This document shows, piece after piece, positions 1 through 8,210 of a stretch of 9,521 nucleotides of DNA. The notes under the pieces were generated by a model. It was not told where the DNA came from, ran no database searches, and saw nothing but the letters and a program-made list of their open reading frames with translations. Position 1 is the first letter of the stretch; the number at the start of each line of letters is the position of its first letter. The DNA is taken from the NCBI GenBank assembly GCA_950071955.1, contig CATMOC010000103.1, positions 1-9,521 of the forward strand, read 5' to 3'. The position numbers were made by a program, and so were the translations under genes. Origin of the DNA: an uncultured Mesorhizobium sp. (GTDB taxonomy: Bacteria; Pseudomonadota; Alphaproteobacteria; Rhizobiales; Rhizobiaceae).

Positions 1-164
1 AGGTCAGCATCTTCGTCAGGATCATTAACAATCTGCATGAGAGCCTCTAGCACTTCACTACCTTCATAATTTGCTAATGATAGGGCGGCATCGTCTCGGT
101 CGATATCACCAGATGACTTAGCAAGTAGAATTCGTATTAGCGCTCTCGGTTGCTCCCTATCCAT
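1..164 (-). CDS. Start of a HEAT-repeat-like protein (partial, runs off the left edge)
   Basis: An open frame of 54 codons begins with ATG at 164-162 and continues past position 1, so only the N-terminus is visible. It starts MDREQPRALIRILLAKSSGD and later reads EVLEALMQIVNDPDEDADL. An amphipathic helix ending in NDPDED is the usual pattern of HEAT or PBS-lyase-type repeats, in which such helices stack into a solenoid used for protein contacts. No catalytic residues can be seen. The codons (CTA, ATA, TTA, AGA) are much AT-richer than in every gene to the right, so this end is foreign to the central block or comes from another genome. A candidate promoter lies just upstream at 178-205. The ribosome site is weak. 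The HEAT call rests on one repeat; an ordinary hypothetical protein is the alternative. Confidence 0.5.
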   Translation of the reverse strand, partial: MDREQPRALIRILLAKSSGDIDRDDAALSLANYEGSEVLEALMQIVNDPDEDAD

Positions 165-177
165 CTCGTAAATTCAA

Positions 178-205
178 AGCATATGGGGAACACACATAAA
201 CCCAA
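178..205 (-). promoter_or_regulatory. Candidate sigma70 promoter for the HEAT-like gene
   Basis: On the minus strand TTGGGT (205-200) is followed after 16 bases by TATGCT (183-178), about 13 bases before the ATG at 164. The match to TTGACA/TATAAT is partial, but the placement is sensible. The rest of the gap 165-300 shows no gene, and I found no convincing terminator for the desuccinylase gene that ends at 301. Confidence 0.3.
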
Positions 206-300
206 ACAGACAGCTTCTAGCGCTACCCCACTGCTGGCGGGCAATTTGTGCGCACCCCCAACCCGGTAACCAATTGATGGGTCTACTCAGTTAAAAGGAA

Positions 301-942
301 TCAGACGATGGGAGGCTCACCGGCCAGGGTCGGGCCTTTTTCGATATCCGAGGTAAACACTTCCAGGGACTGGGCCACTTCGCTGACTTCCTCGAAGCGG
401 GCAATGTGGTAGAGGGCTTCACCTTCATTCACCAGCGGCAGGTTGTTGCGGCCCACCAGGATGCCGGCGGCGGGGGCGTGGATGGAGACATCATCGCCAC
501 CGAAGGGGCTGGAGATTCGACCGATGAGATCGCCTTTCTTGATCCAGGCACCCAGTGCCACCAGGGACAGGAAGACGCCGTCGCGCTCGGCACGCACCCA
601 GCTGGAGGAGCGGGCGATGTAGGGCTCGGCGGGGGGTTTGGTCCGGCGGATGCCGGTCATGCCCAGGTGCTGCATGATGTTGAGCACGCCTTTCACCCCG
701 GCACGAATGCTGGCCTCATCAAAGCGCAGGGCTTCACCGGCCTCGTAGGTGATAACAGGGATGCCCTGGGCTTCGGCCACTTCACGCAGGGTGCCCTCAC
801 CCAATACCGAGTTGATCACCACCGGCACGCCGAACGCGGCGGCCATGGCGGCGACGTACGTGAGGGCGGCGGCATCCAGCACCTTCTTGGCGCCGTAGGC
901 CTTGGAGAGGCCGGACATGTGATAGATGAACTGGCGTGCCAT
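301..942 (-). CDS. Succinylglutamate desuccinylase/aspartoacylase-family C-terminal part, fused in frame to an EttA start (chimera)
   Basis: The 213-residue frame is not a normal protein. From about residue 30 it matches the C-terminal two thirds of AstE/AspA-family zinc carboxypeptidase-like hydrolases: FGVPVVINS, GIPVITYEAGEALRFDE, then a C-terminal beta domain with DVSIHAPAAGILVGRNNLP and EGEALYHIARF. Family members are usually around 330-350 residues. The N-terminal half, with the zinc ligands (an HGxE-type motif and a later histidine), is missing, so this product could not be catalytic. Residues 1-23 instead match the start of the ABC-F protein EttA (see 874-942). Codon use (frequent GAA, GAT, GGT, CGT and GCC) differs from the GC-richer genes to the right and looks gammaproteobacterial. 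Taken together, the left part of the window (1 to about 873) appears to be joined from a different replicon. The family call for the C-terminal part is firm; the fused gene is probably an artefact or a pseudogene. Confidence 0.8.
   Translation of the reverse strand: MARQFIYHMSGLSKAYGAKKVLDAAALTYVAAMAAAFGVPVVINSVLGEGTLREVAEAQGIPVITYEAGEALRFDEASIRAGVKGVLNIMQHLGMTGIRRTKPPAEPYIARSSSWVRAERDGVFLSLVALGAWIKKGDLIGRISSPFGGDDVSIHAPAAGILVGRNNLPLVNEGEALYHIARFEEVSEVAQSLEVFTSDIEKGPTLAGEPPIV
874..942 (-). pseudogene. ettA: N-terminal fragment of energy-dependent translational throttle protein EttA
   Basis: The first 23 codons read MARQFIYHMSGLSKAYG and then AKKVLD, which is the characteristic opening of alphaproteobacterial EttA, an ABC-F ATPase that binds the ribosomal E site and gates translation initiation according to the ATP/ADP ratio. 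In a complete gene this would lead into an NIHLSFYPDAKIGILGPNGAGKS-like Walker A region; only the leading part is present. After codon 23 the sequence changes to desuccinylase-family sequence in the same frame. Both ATPase domains (more than 500 residues) are absent. The gene starts divergently from the DEAD-box helicase, which is a plausible native arrangement. Identification is from memory of the family N-terminus, without alignment. Confidence 0.75.
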
Positions 943-994
943 GGGGCGCGTCGCACTCCGTCGGATAAGAGGGAAAGGCTGAAATTGTGCGCGC

Positions 995-1023
995 TATGTA
1001 GGCGAAACCGCCGCGCGGGGCAA
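995..1023 (-). promoter_or_regulatory. Candidate promoter for ettA in the divergent gap
   Basis: The minus strand shows TTGCCC (1023-1018), a 17-base spacer and TACATA (1000-995), about 50 bases upstream of the ettA ATG at 942. The gap 943-1176 separates two divergent starts and probably holds both promoters. For the helicase only a weak TGTACA-17-TATCAG pair around 1056-1085 is visible. These are eye-matched consensus hits only. Confidence 0.3.
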
Positions 1024-1176
1024 TGCCGACGGACTGCCATGCGCGACACGCACTGTACATTGGCGCGGACAAGGACTATCAGGCGCGCAAGATTGTCCGC
1101 GACGGATTTCGCCGCGCGCAGGCGGGGTCCGTTCGTCGGACGCCGCTCCATGGGCCACATACCCCGAAAGTAGATC

Positions 1177-3189
<2,013 letters not shown>

Positions 3190-3319
3190 TCCGCACCCGC
3201 AGAACTGACCGCGCGCGGACTTTGAAAGCCGCTCTCGGAAATTTCGCGGTGCGCCCCTTGCCCCGATGACGCGGATGGTCCCGAATGGTGTCCGGCGCCT
3301 CAAAGAGGAGAAAGACAAA

Positions 3320-4006
3320 ATGTCGACCGCACTGATCGTCGGAGTGGGTGACGGCCTGTCGGCCTCGCTCGCGCGCAAGCTCGCCGCGCGGGGCATGAAG
3401 CTGGTGCTGGCCGCCCGCAAGGTGGACAAGCTCGAGCCGCTGGCGGCCGAGACCAACGGCGTGACGGTTTCCTGCGACGCGGCGAACGTCGGGGATGTCG
3501 AGGCGCTGTTCGGGCGGGTTGATGAGATGGGCGGCGACCTGGAGGTCGCAATCTACAATCCCTCCTACAGGGTGCGCGGCCCCTTCGTCGACATCGACCC
3601 AGGCGAGGTCCAGAAGGCGCTGCAGGTAACCGCTTACGGTGCCTTCCTGGTGGCGCAGCAAGCGGCAAGGCGCATGCTGCCGCGCGGCAAGGGCGCAATC
3701 CTGTTCACCGGCGCCTCGGCCGGCGTGAAGGGCTATCCGCAGTCGGCGTCCTTCGCCATGGGCAAGTTCGCGCTGCGCGGCCTCGCCCAGTCAATGGCGC
3801 GCGAACTGCATCCGAAGGGCATCCATGTCGGTCACGTGGTCATCGACGGCGCGATCCGAAATCCCGGCCGCACCGAGCCGGCCGACAAGCCCGATTCCAT
3901 GCTGGACCCGGATGCGATCGCAGAGACCTTTATGCACCTGATCGACCAGGACCGCAGTGCGTGGTCCTGGGAGATCGAGGTGCGGCCCTGGGTGGAGACG
4001 TTCTGA
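3320..4006 (+). CDS. Short-chain dehydrogenase/reductase-like protein lacking the catalytic tyrosine
   Basis: I place the start at the ATG at 3320, giving 228 residues. It is preceded by a strong AGAGGAG site (3304-3310) nine bases upstream, and the protein then opens directly with the first Rossmann strand (STALIVGVGDGLS). The longer in-frame start at 3266 adds an 18-residue leader with no family resemblance. The fold is SDR: a glycine-rich nucleotide loop GVGDGLSASLARKLAARG (8-25), an acidic D53 after strand 3, and AILFTGASAG (126-135) with the usual catalytic serine at 133. The expected YxxxK is FAMGK (F145, K149), so the active-site tyrosine is phenylalanine, and the usual NNAG is YNPS (79-82). 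I recall relatives in rhizobia with the same FxxxK pattern, so it is probably a divergent clade and not a damaged gene. The substrate is unknown. NAD(P) binding is likely; normal SDR chemistry is doubtful. It lies 130 bases after the helicase and converges with the RNase T2 gene. Confidence 0.88.
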   Translation: MSTALIVGVGDGLSASLARKLAARGMKLVLAARKVDKLEPLAAETNGVTVSCDAANVGDVEALFGRVDEMGGDLEVAIYNPSYRVRGPFVDIDPGEVQKALQVTAYGAFLVAQQAARRMLPRGKGAILFTGASAGVKGYPQSASFAMGKFALRGLAQSMARELHPKGIHVGHVVIDGAIRNPGRTEPADKPDSMLDPDAIAETFMHLIDQDRSAWSWEIEVRPWVETF

Positions 4007-4032
4007 CCGGCCCTGCCCCTATTGCAGGCCGG
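4007..4032. terminator. Hairpin between convergent genes, possible bidirectional terminator
   Basis: CCGGCCCTGC (4007-4016) pairs with GCAGGCCGG (4024-4032) with one bulged C and a 7-base loop. It starts immediately after the SDR stop codon and covers the RNase T2 stop codon (4021-4019). It would fold in both transcripts. No T-tract follows on either side, so it may act as a transcript-end stabiliser or a weak terminator. Confidence 0.4.
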
Positions 4033-5020
4033 CCGCGTCCACGATGCCCTGCGTGCAGCCGGTATCGTCGGTCGGCGCGGCGGCGAAGATGAGGTCGGAG
4101 AGATTTGCCTCGTCGTCGATCTCACCCGAGAGGCCGATCGTGATTTCGCCGATCAGGCGGCGCCCGTTCGACGGGTCGGTGACGCAGCTGACCCGGACGC
4201 GCGATCCGGCACCCGGACCGAACGATGCGTCGAAGGCCTCGCGGATCTGAACGGCCGTCAGCGTTGCGCCGACGTTCTCGGCAAAAAGCTCCCGCGCGGC
4301 CGAGGCGTTGAGATCGCTCATGATGGCGAGCGAGTCGGCGAAGTATTCTTCCATCGTGTCGCCGTAGCAGGTGCCGTGCTTGACCCATTCGTGACGTTCC
4401 AGGAGCGAAGCCGTGCCCGGCATGACCTTGTCCAGTTCCGAGCGGGTGTCGCCGTCGACCGTCACTTCCGGCAGGGCCTCCCAACGGCCCGCCTTGTCGT
4501 CGGCTGCCACATCCGGGGCCACCTGACAGTAGACATTGCTGCGCGGCTGCGGCCAGAGCCCGTGCAGGGAGAAGTTGCTGGCGTCGAAGCGGTCCTGCGT
4601 TTGCGTCGTGCATTCGGTCTTGTCCGGACGCGTCTCGCAGAAGCCGGGCTGCCAGCTGGCGGCGAGCACGAAGTCGACGCGCTGCGGCTGTCCTCCGCCG
4701 CCATTGTCAGGTGGGGTCGGAGACGATGCCGCGGCAACGGCATGGACACCGCACCCGGCCGCGACCCAGCGCCGGTCCGGTTCCGCGCCCGGGACACGGA
4801 TCAGGTAATGGCTTGGGGATTCCTTGTTGCCCGCGAGCATGTCGTAGGCGTGCCGGACTTCGGTTGTCACACCGCCCGGATTGGCGCCGGTGCGGATCGA
4901 CTGCGTGGCGGCGCATTCCTGCTCGGCGATGAACCAGCCTTCGAGCCGAACCTCGGCTCTGGCAGCTGACGGGAAAAGAACGATCAGGACGGCAAAGGCC
5001 TGGAGCCCGAACGCGCGCAT
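4019..5020 (-). CDS. Secreted RNase T2-family ribonuclease with extra N-terminal region
   Basis: A 333-residue protein starting MRAFGLQAFAVLIVLFPSAA with a clear Sec signal peptide, probably cleaved after ARA near residue 22, so it acts in the periplasm or outside the cell. Both RNase T2 active-site motifs are complete: CAS I FSLHGLWPQ (150-158, His153) and CAS II RHEWVKHGTC (209-218, His210, Glu211, Lys214, His215). These cleave single-stranded RNA through a 2',3'-cyclic phosphate. Cysteines at 36, 90, 128, 137, 165, 218, 279 and 322 suit a disulfide-bonded secreted enzyme. Residues 23-100, before a proline/glycine-rich linker (PTPPDNGGGG, 101-110), are additional to the catalytic domain and I do not recognise them. 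A GGGAGA ribosome site lies about 6 bases before the ATG. It lies 115 bases downstream of the ABC permease on the same strand and may have its own promoter. A role in scavenging phosphate or nucleotides from RNA is inferred. Confidence 0.93.
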   Translation of the reverse strand: MRAFGLQAFAVLIVLFPSAARAEVRLEGWFIAEQECAATQSIRTGANPGGVTTEVRHAYDMLAGNKESPSHYLIRVPGAEPDRRWVAAGCGVHAVAAASSPTPPDNGGGGQPQRVDFVLAASWQPGFCETRPDKTECTTQTQDRFDASNFSLHGLWPQPRSNVYCQVAPDVAADDKAGRWEALPEVTVDGDTRSELDKVMPGTASLLERHEWVKHGTCYGDTMEEYFADSLAIMSDLNASAARELFAENVGATLTAVQIREAFDASFGPGAGSRVRVSCVTDPSNGRRLIGEITIGLSGEIDDEANLSDLIFAAAPTDDTGCTQGIVDAAGLQ

Positions 5021-5135
5021 GGCGGTCTCCCTCGGGATGTTTCGAGTGGCTTCACCCTAGACCATGACCGATTCGCGATATGTGACGCGCCACACAGTCC
5101 CGGCCAGGACGTCCGCGCGTCGCAGCGGCCCTCGC

Positions 5136-5918
5136 TCAGGCCCCCATGGTCTGGCTTCTGTGTGCCCAGCCGGTCATGCGCATCTCGATCCACGCCATGA
5201 TGGCGTACATGACGATGCCCTCGATCGCCAGCATGACCAGGCCGGCAAAGACCAGCGGCACGTTGAACTGCGACTGCGCGCCGAGCATCATGTGGCCGAG
5301 GCCGGAATTGGCCGCCACCGTCTCGGAGATGACCGAGCCGACGAAGGCCAGTGTGATGGCGATCTTCAGCGAACCGAAGAAATACGGCATCGAGCGCGGG
5401 ATGCCGACCTTGAGCATGATGTCCATCTTCCTGGCGCCCAAGGCCCTGAGCACGTCCTCCATCTCCGGCTCGATGGTGGCGAGGCCGGTGGCGACGTTCA
5501 CCACGATCGGAAAGAAGGCGATCAGGAAGGCGGTCAGTACGGCCGGGATCGTGCCGATGCCGAACCAGATGACCAGCACAGGGACGAGCGCGACCTTGGG
5601 GATGGCGTTGAAGCCGACCATCAGCGGATAGAGCCCCGCATAGATGAAGCGCGACCAGCCCACCAGGATGCCGAGCGCCAGCCCGCCCACGACGGCGAGC
5701 ACGAAGCCGGCCAGGGTCGTGTAGAGGGTCTGGAGCGAGTTCTTCCAGATCGCCGACCAGTACTGCACGATGGCGCCGGCGATCACCGTCGGTGCCGGCA
5801 GGATGTATTGCGGTATGTCGAAGGCCCGCACCGCCGCTTCCCATACGACGAAGAGCGTCGCCGTATAGAGCCACGGAGCAGCCTTCACCCAGTCGATGCC
5901 TGCGCGGGGGGTGCTCAT
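5136..5918 (-). CDS. NitT/TauT-family ABC transporter permease
   Basis: A 260-residue inner-membrane protein of the SsuC/TauC type. About six hydrophobic segments are visible, the first near 15-30 and others near 70-87, 95-120, 123-145, 185-200 and 223-243. The cytoplasmic EAA loop that docks on the ATPase is at about 153-175 (EDVLRALGARKMDIMLKVGI), and NAIPKVALVPVLVIWFGIG (104-122) is typical of this subfamily. The ATG at 5918 overlaps the stop of the ATPase gene by four bases (ATGA, 5915-5918), which indicates translational coupling. It is the last gene of the operon binding protein, ATPase, permease. Only one permease gene is present, so the channel should be a homodimer. Substrate cannot be read from the permease. 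Confidence 0.93.
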   Translation of the reverse strand: MSTPRAGIDWVKAAPWLYTATLFVVWEAAVRAFDIPQYILPAPTVIAGAIVQYWSAIWKNSLQTLYTTLAGFVLAVVGGLALGILVGWSRFIYAGLYPLMVGFNAIPKVALVPVLVIWFGIGTIPAVLTAFLIAFFPIVVNVATGLATIEPEMEDVLRALGARKMDIMLKVGIPRSMPYFFGSLKIAITLAFVGSVISETVAANSGLGHMMLGAQSQFNVPLVFAGLVMLAIEGIVMYAIMAWIEMRMTGWAHRSQTMGA

Positions 5919-6703
5919 GCAGCCTTCCTCGCATCTGCGATGGAGCCGCGCAGTTCGTGCACCACGTCGTTGAACTCCTTCTCATACATGATTTCGAGAT
6001 CGCGTGGCCGCGCGAACGGCACCTTGCGTTCCTCGATGACGCGGCCGGGCCGCGCGCTCATGACGAAGATGCGGTCGGCGAGGAAGACCGCCTCGCGCAG
6101 ATCGTGCGTGACCAGCACGATCGTGACGCCCTGCGCGGCATGCAGGTCACGGATGACGCACCACAGTTCCTCGCGGGTGAAGGAATCAAGCGCCCCGAAG
6201 GGTTCGTCGAGCATCAGCAGGTCGGGCTCGTGGATCAGCGCCCGGCAGAGGTTTGCCCGCTGTTGCATGCCGCCCGAGAGCTGCCAGGGGAATTTCTGCC
6301 CGAAACCCTTGAGGCCCACCGTTTCCAGCAGCGCCTCCGCCTTGGCGACGTATTCCGCCTTGTGGGCGCGCAGCCTGCCGCGATGGCGCTGCACCACCTC
6401 AAGCGGCAGCAGGATGTTGTCCAGCGTCGTTCGCCACGGCAGCATGGTCGGGTTCTGGAAGGCCATGCCGACGATGGAGACCGGCTTGGTGACCCGCTCG
6501 CCGGCCACGACGACGGAGCCGCCCTGCGGGATATATAGGCCGGTCACGAGCTTCATGAGCGTGGACTTGCCGCAGCCGGACGGACCGACCACCGCGGCAA
6601 ACTCACCCTTGGCGACCGACAGTGTCAGGTCCTGCACGGCGAGCAGCCCTTCCGGGCCGCCATAGCGCATGTCGACGTGCTCGATCGTGACGAGCGGTTG
6701 CAT
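5915..6703 (-). CDS. NitT/TauT-family ABC transporter ATP-binding protein
   Basis: A 262-residue ATPase of the SsuB/TauB type. It has Walker A GPSGCGKST (40-48), Q-loop AFQNP (Q83), signature LSGGMQQR (142-149), Walker B LLMLDEP (162-168), D-loop GALD (170-173) and switch histidine H200 in VLVTHD. All residues needed for ATP hydrolysis are present, so it should power import by the adjacent permease. Its ATG lies 21 bases after the stop of the binding-protein gene, behind a G-rich stretch, and its stop overlaps the permease start. The C-terminal stretch ARPGRVIEERKVPFARPRD is common in this subfamily. A dedicated regulatory domain is not seen. Confidence 0.95.
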   Translation of the reverse strand: MQPLVTIEHVDMRYGGPEGLLAVQDLTLSVAKGEFAAVVGPSGCGKSTLMKLVTGLYIPQGGSVVVAGERVTKPVSIVGMAFQNPTMLPWRTTLDNILLPLEVVQRHRGRLRAHKAEYVAKAEALLETVGLKGFGQKFPWQLSGGMQQRANLCRALIHEPDLLMLDEPFGALDSFTREELWCVIRDLHAAQGVTIVLVTHDLREAVFLADRIFVMSARPGRVIEERKVPFARPRDLEIMYEKEFNDVVHELRGSIADARKAA

Positions 6704-6724
6704 CCCCGAGCCCCCGCTGTCGGA

Positions 6725-7765
6725 TCAGGGGAGCATCCGCTCCTCCTTGGGCGGCAGATAGCTCGCGTCGAAGACGTCGGCGGCCCTCACGTTGCCCTTC
6801 AGGCCCATGGAGACCTTCAGGAGCTCGATCGACTTGGCGAGCTTCTCCTCGTCGATGCCGCCGAACCCGTTCTCGGCGACCCACGGCGTGTTGATGTTCA
6901 TCGAATTCGCCATTTCCAGCCGCTCGATTTCAATCTCCTTGGTCAGGATCTCGTTGCGCGACATGACCGCGTCGACACCCGCCGCGGGATCTGAGACGGC
7001 ATCGGCGAAGCCCTTCGCCAGCGCCTTCAGGAAGCCTTTGACCGCATCGGGATTGGCTGCGGCGAAATCCTCGTTGACCATGATCGCGTTGCCGTAGAGG
7101 TCGAGCCCGTGATCGGCCATCAGAATGGTGACGATGTCGTCTTCTGGGATGCCCTGCGCCTTGAGGTTGAGCACGCTCGAGAAGGCGAAGCCGAAGATCG
7201 CGTCCACTGCCCCCTGCGCCAGCATGGGCTCGCGGACCGGGAAGCCGACGTTTTCGATCGTGATGTTGGAGGTATCTATGTCGGCGACCTCGACGAAGAC
7301 CGGCCATTGTCCGAAGGCCGCATCCGGCGGCGGCGCGCCGAGCTTCTTGCCTTCCAGCGACTTCGGATCCTCGGTGATGCCTTGAGCCTTGCGTCCGATG
7401 ACGGCGAAGGGCGGCTTGTCGTAGACCATCATCACGGCCTCGACCTTCTGCGAGGGATCCTCGTCGAGGAACTTGATCAGCGCGTTGATGTCGCCAAATC
7501 CCATATCGTAGGCGCCGGTGGCGACCCGCGGGATGGACTCGCGCGAACCCGCGCCGGTGTCGATCGTGACGTTCAGGCCCTCAGCCTCGAAATAGCCCTT
7601 GTCGATCGCGAGCAGGAACCCCGCCGCCGGCCCCTCGAACTTCCAGTCCAGCGTGAACTTTACGTCGGTCTGCGCCTGGGCGGCGTGCATGCCGGCGGCG
7701 CTGAGCGCGGCGGCGGACAGGATGGTCGCGGTGGCAAGCGAGAAAACGCGTCTGGTGAGGAACAT
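6725..7765 (-). CDS. NitT/TauT-type (NMT1/THI5-like) ABC transporter substrate-binding protein
   Basis: I take the ATG at 7765 (346 residues): GGAG sits seven bases upstream. The in-frame GTG at 7771 would leave only one base after GGAG. The N-terminus MFLTRRVFSLATATILSAAA ending HAAQA is an export signal; the TRRVFS run also resembles a twin-arginine motif, so the route (Sec or Tat) is open. The mature protein starts QTDVKFTLDWKFEGPAAGFL and continues LAIDKGYFEAEGLNVTID, the classic opening of NMT1/THI5-like periplasmic binding proteins, followed by GFGDINALIKF and MVYDKPPFAVIGR. Length is normal for the family. Ligands in this family include taurine, alkanesulfonates, nitrate, pyrimidine precursors and phthalate-like aromatics. 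Nothing here fixes the ligand, and no metabolic gene sits next to the operon to suggest one. It is the first gene of the operon with the ATPase and permease. Confidence 0.92.
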   Translation of the reverse strand: MFLTRRVFSLATATILSAAALSAAGMHAAQAQTDVKFTLDWKFEGPAAGFLLAIDKGYFEAEGLNVTIDTGAGSRESIPRVATGAYDMGFGDINALIKFLDEDPSQKVEAVMMVYDKPPFAVIGRKAQGITEDPKSLEGKKLGAPPPDAAFGQWPVFVEVADIDTSNITIENVGFPVREPMLAQGAVDAIFGFAFSSVLNLKAQGIPEDDIVTILMADHGLDLYGNAIMVNEDFAAANPDAVKGFLKALAKGFADAVSDPAAGVDAVMSRNEILTKEIEIERLEMANSMNINTPWVAENGFGGIDEEKLAKSIELLKVSMGLKGNVRAADVFDASYLPPKEERMLP

Positions 7766-7782
7766 CGGCACACTCCGAAGGG

Positions 7783-7800
7783 ATTGACTTCGGTGTCAAT
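7783..7800. promoter_or_regulatory. Inverted repeat, candidate operator of the ABC operon
   Basis: ATTGAC (7783-7788), six bases, then its exact complement GTCAAT (7795-7800). It lies 18 bases upstream of the binding-protein ATG, overlapping the proposed -10 (7803-7798) and start-site region. This is where a repressor would block transcription. No regulator gene is visible in the window. Confidence 0.4.
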
Positions 7801-7826
7801 GAAACATCGCAGAACCATCTTGGCAA
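7798..7826 (-). promoter_or_regulatory. Candidate sigma70 promoter of the ABC transporter operon
   Basis: Minus-strand TTGCCA (7826-7821, five of six to TTGACA), a 17-base spacer, then TTCATT (7803-7798, three of six). It is about 32 bases before the binding-protein ATG. A second inverted repeat, GCAGAAC (7809-7815) and GTTCTGC (7832-7838), flanks the -35, which suggests regulated initiation. Confidence 0.4.
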
Positions 7827-7960
7827 GTGGCGTTCTGCCCAAGGTTTTTGCACGACGGCCAAGTGAACAATCGGTGAGCATTCGGGCGTCACGCGCCGAC
7901 GGCGGGAAGCCTGGCGTCACATCGTCGTTCGGCCCGAGGACCCCATAGGCGGCAGACTGT

Positions 7961-7966
7961 TGTAAT
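7961..7966 (+). promoter_or_regulatory. Possible -10 element for the small charged protein gene
   Basis: TGTAAT matches TATAAT in five of six bases and lies 48 bases before the ATG at 8015. No good -35 is seen 16 to 18 bases upstream, so this is tentative. The gap 7766-8014 contains this and the oppositely directed ABC promoter, and no other gene that I can see. Confidence 0.25.
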
Positions 7967-8014
7967 CGCGTCCGCAAATCCGTAGGCAAGGGGGGATTCA
8001 CGAAAGGACACGAT

Positions 8015-8167
8015 ATGGCGCGTACACCAAACTACGACTTCGAACGGAAGGAACGCGAGCGCCAGAAGGCGGCGAAGAAGGCCGAGAAGCTGGCCGCGAA
8101 GGCTGCTGCCAAGGAACGCGACAAAGCCGAGGCGGAAACAGAATCCACCTCGACGGAAGACAAGTAG
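8015..8167 (+). CDS. Small highly charged protein (50 residues), function unknown
   Basis: The ATG at 8015 follows AAAGGA (8003-8008) at a normal distance, and the frame ends in TAG at 8167. The protein begins MARTPNYDFERKERERQKAA, continues with an alternating Lys/Ala/Glu stretch (about residues 18-40) that should form one long charged helix, and ends in an acidic, Ser/Thr-rich tail (ETESTSTEDK). The MARTPNYxFERxER opening is one I recall from small uncharacterised proteins of rhizobia and relatives, which, with the good ribosome site, argues that it is real despite its size. There is no signal peptide, membrane segment or catalytic motif. Such helices can bind nucleic acid or be simple charged coils; I assign no function. 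Confidence 0.78.
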   Translation: MARTPNYDFERKERERQKAAKKAEKLAAKAAAKERDKAEAETESTSTEDK

Positions 8168-8183
8168 GACGCGGGAAAGACCA

Positions 8184-8201
8184 GCCGGCCAGTTGGCCGG
8201 C
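8184..8201. terminator. Perfect GC-rich palindrome between convergent genes, likely terminator
   Basis: GCCGGCCA (8184-8191), GT, TGGCCGGC (8194-8201) forms a strong hairpin with an AGTT loop. It lies 16 bases after the stop of the small protein gene and 9 bases beyond the stop of the DUF982 gene, which converge here. On the minus strand a short pyrimidine run (GGTCTTTCCC) follows the stem; on the plus strand there is no T-tract. Confidence 0.55.
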
Positions 8202-8210
8202 CGGGGTCCG

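Noticed and set aside
301..942. An intact desuccinylase gene with a new kind of N-terminus
   Set aside because: The zinc-binding half is absent, and the first 23 residues match EttA, a different protein. A join is the simpler explanation.
406..1173. A 255-codon plus-strand frame over the left chimera and the helicase upstream region
   Set aside because: It runs antisense across the EttA/desuccinylase join, so it depends on the join, and its composition is that of a shadow frame.
3209..3260. Small palindromes (CCGCGCGCGG, GAAATTTC) after the helicase as a terminator
   Set aside because: The stems are short or alternate within GC-rich background, and no T-run follows. They are not distinguishable from chance.
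3266..3319. Upstream in-frame ATG as start of the SDR
   Set aside because: It has no good ribosome site, adds a leader unlike SDR proteins, and a strong AGAGGAG precedes the internal ATG at 3320.
5064..6665. A 533-codon plus-strand frame across the ABC permease and ATPase genes
   Set aside because: It is antisense to two well-identified transporter genes, rich in His/Arg/Asp without any domain, and has no plausible ribosome site or operon context.
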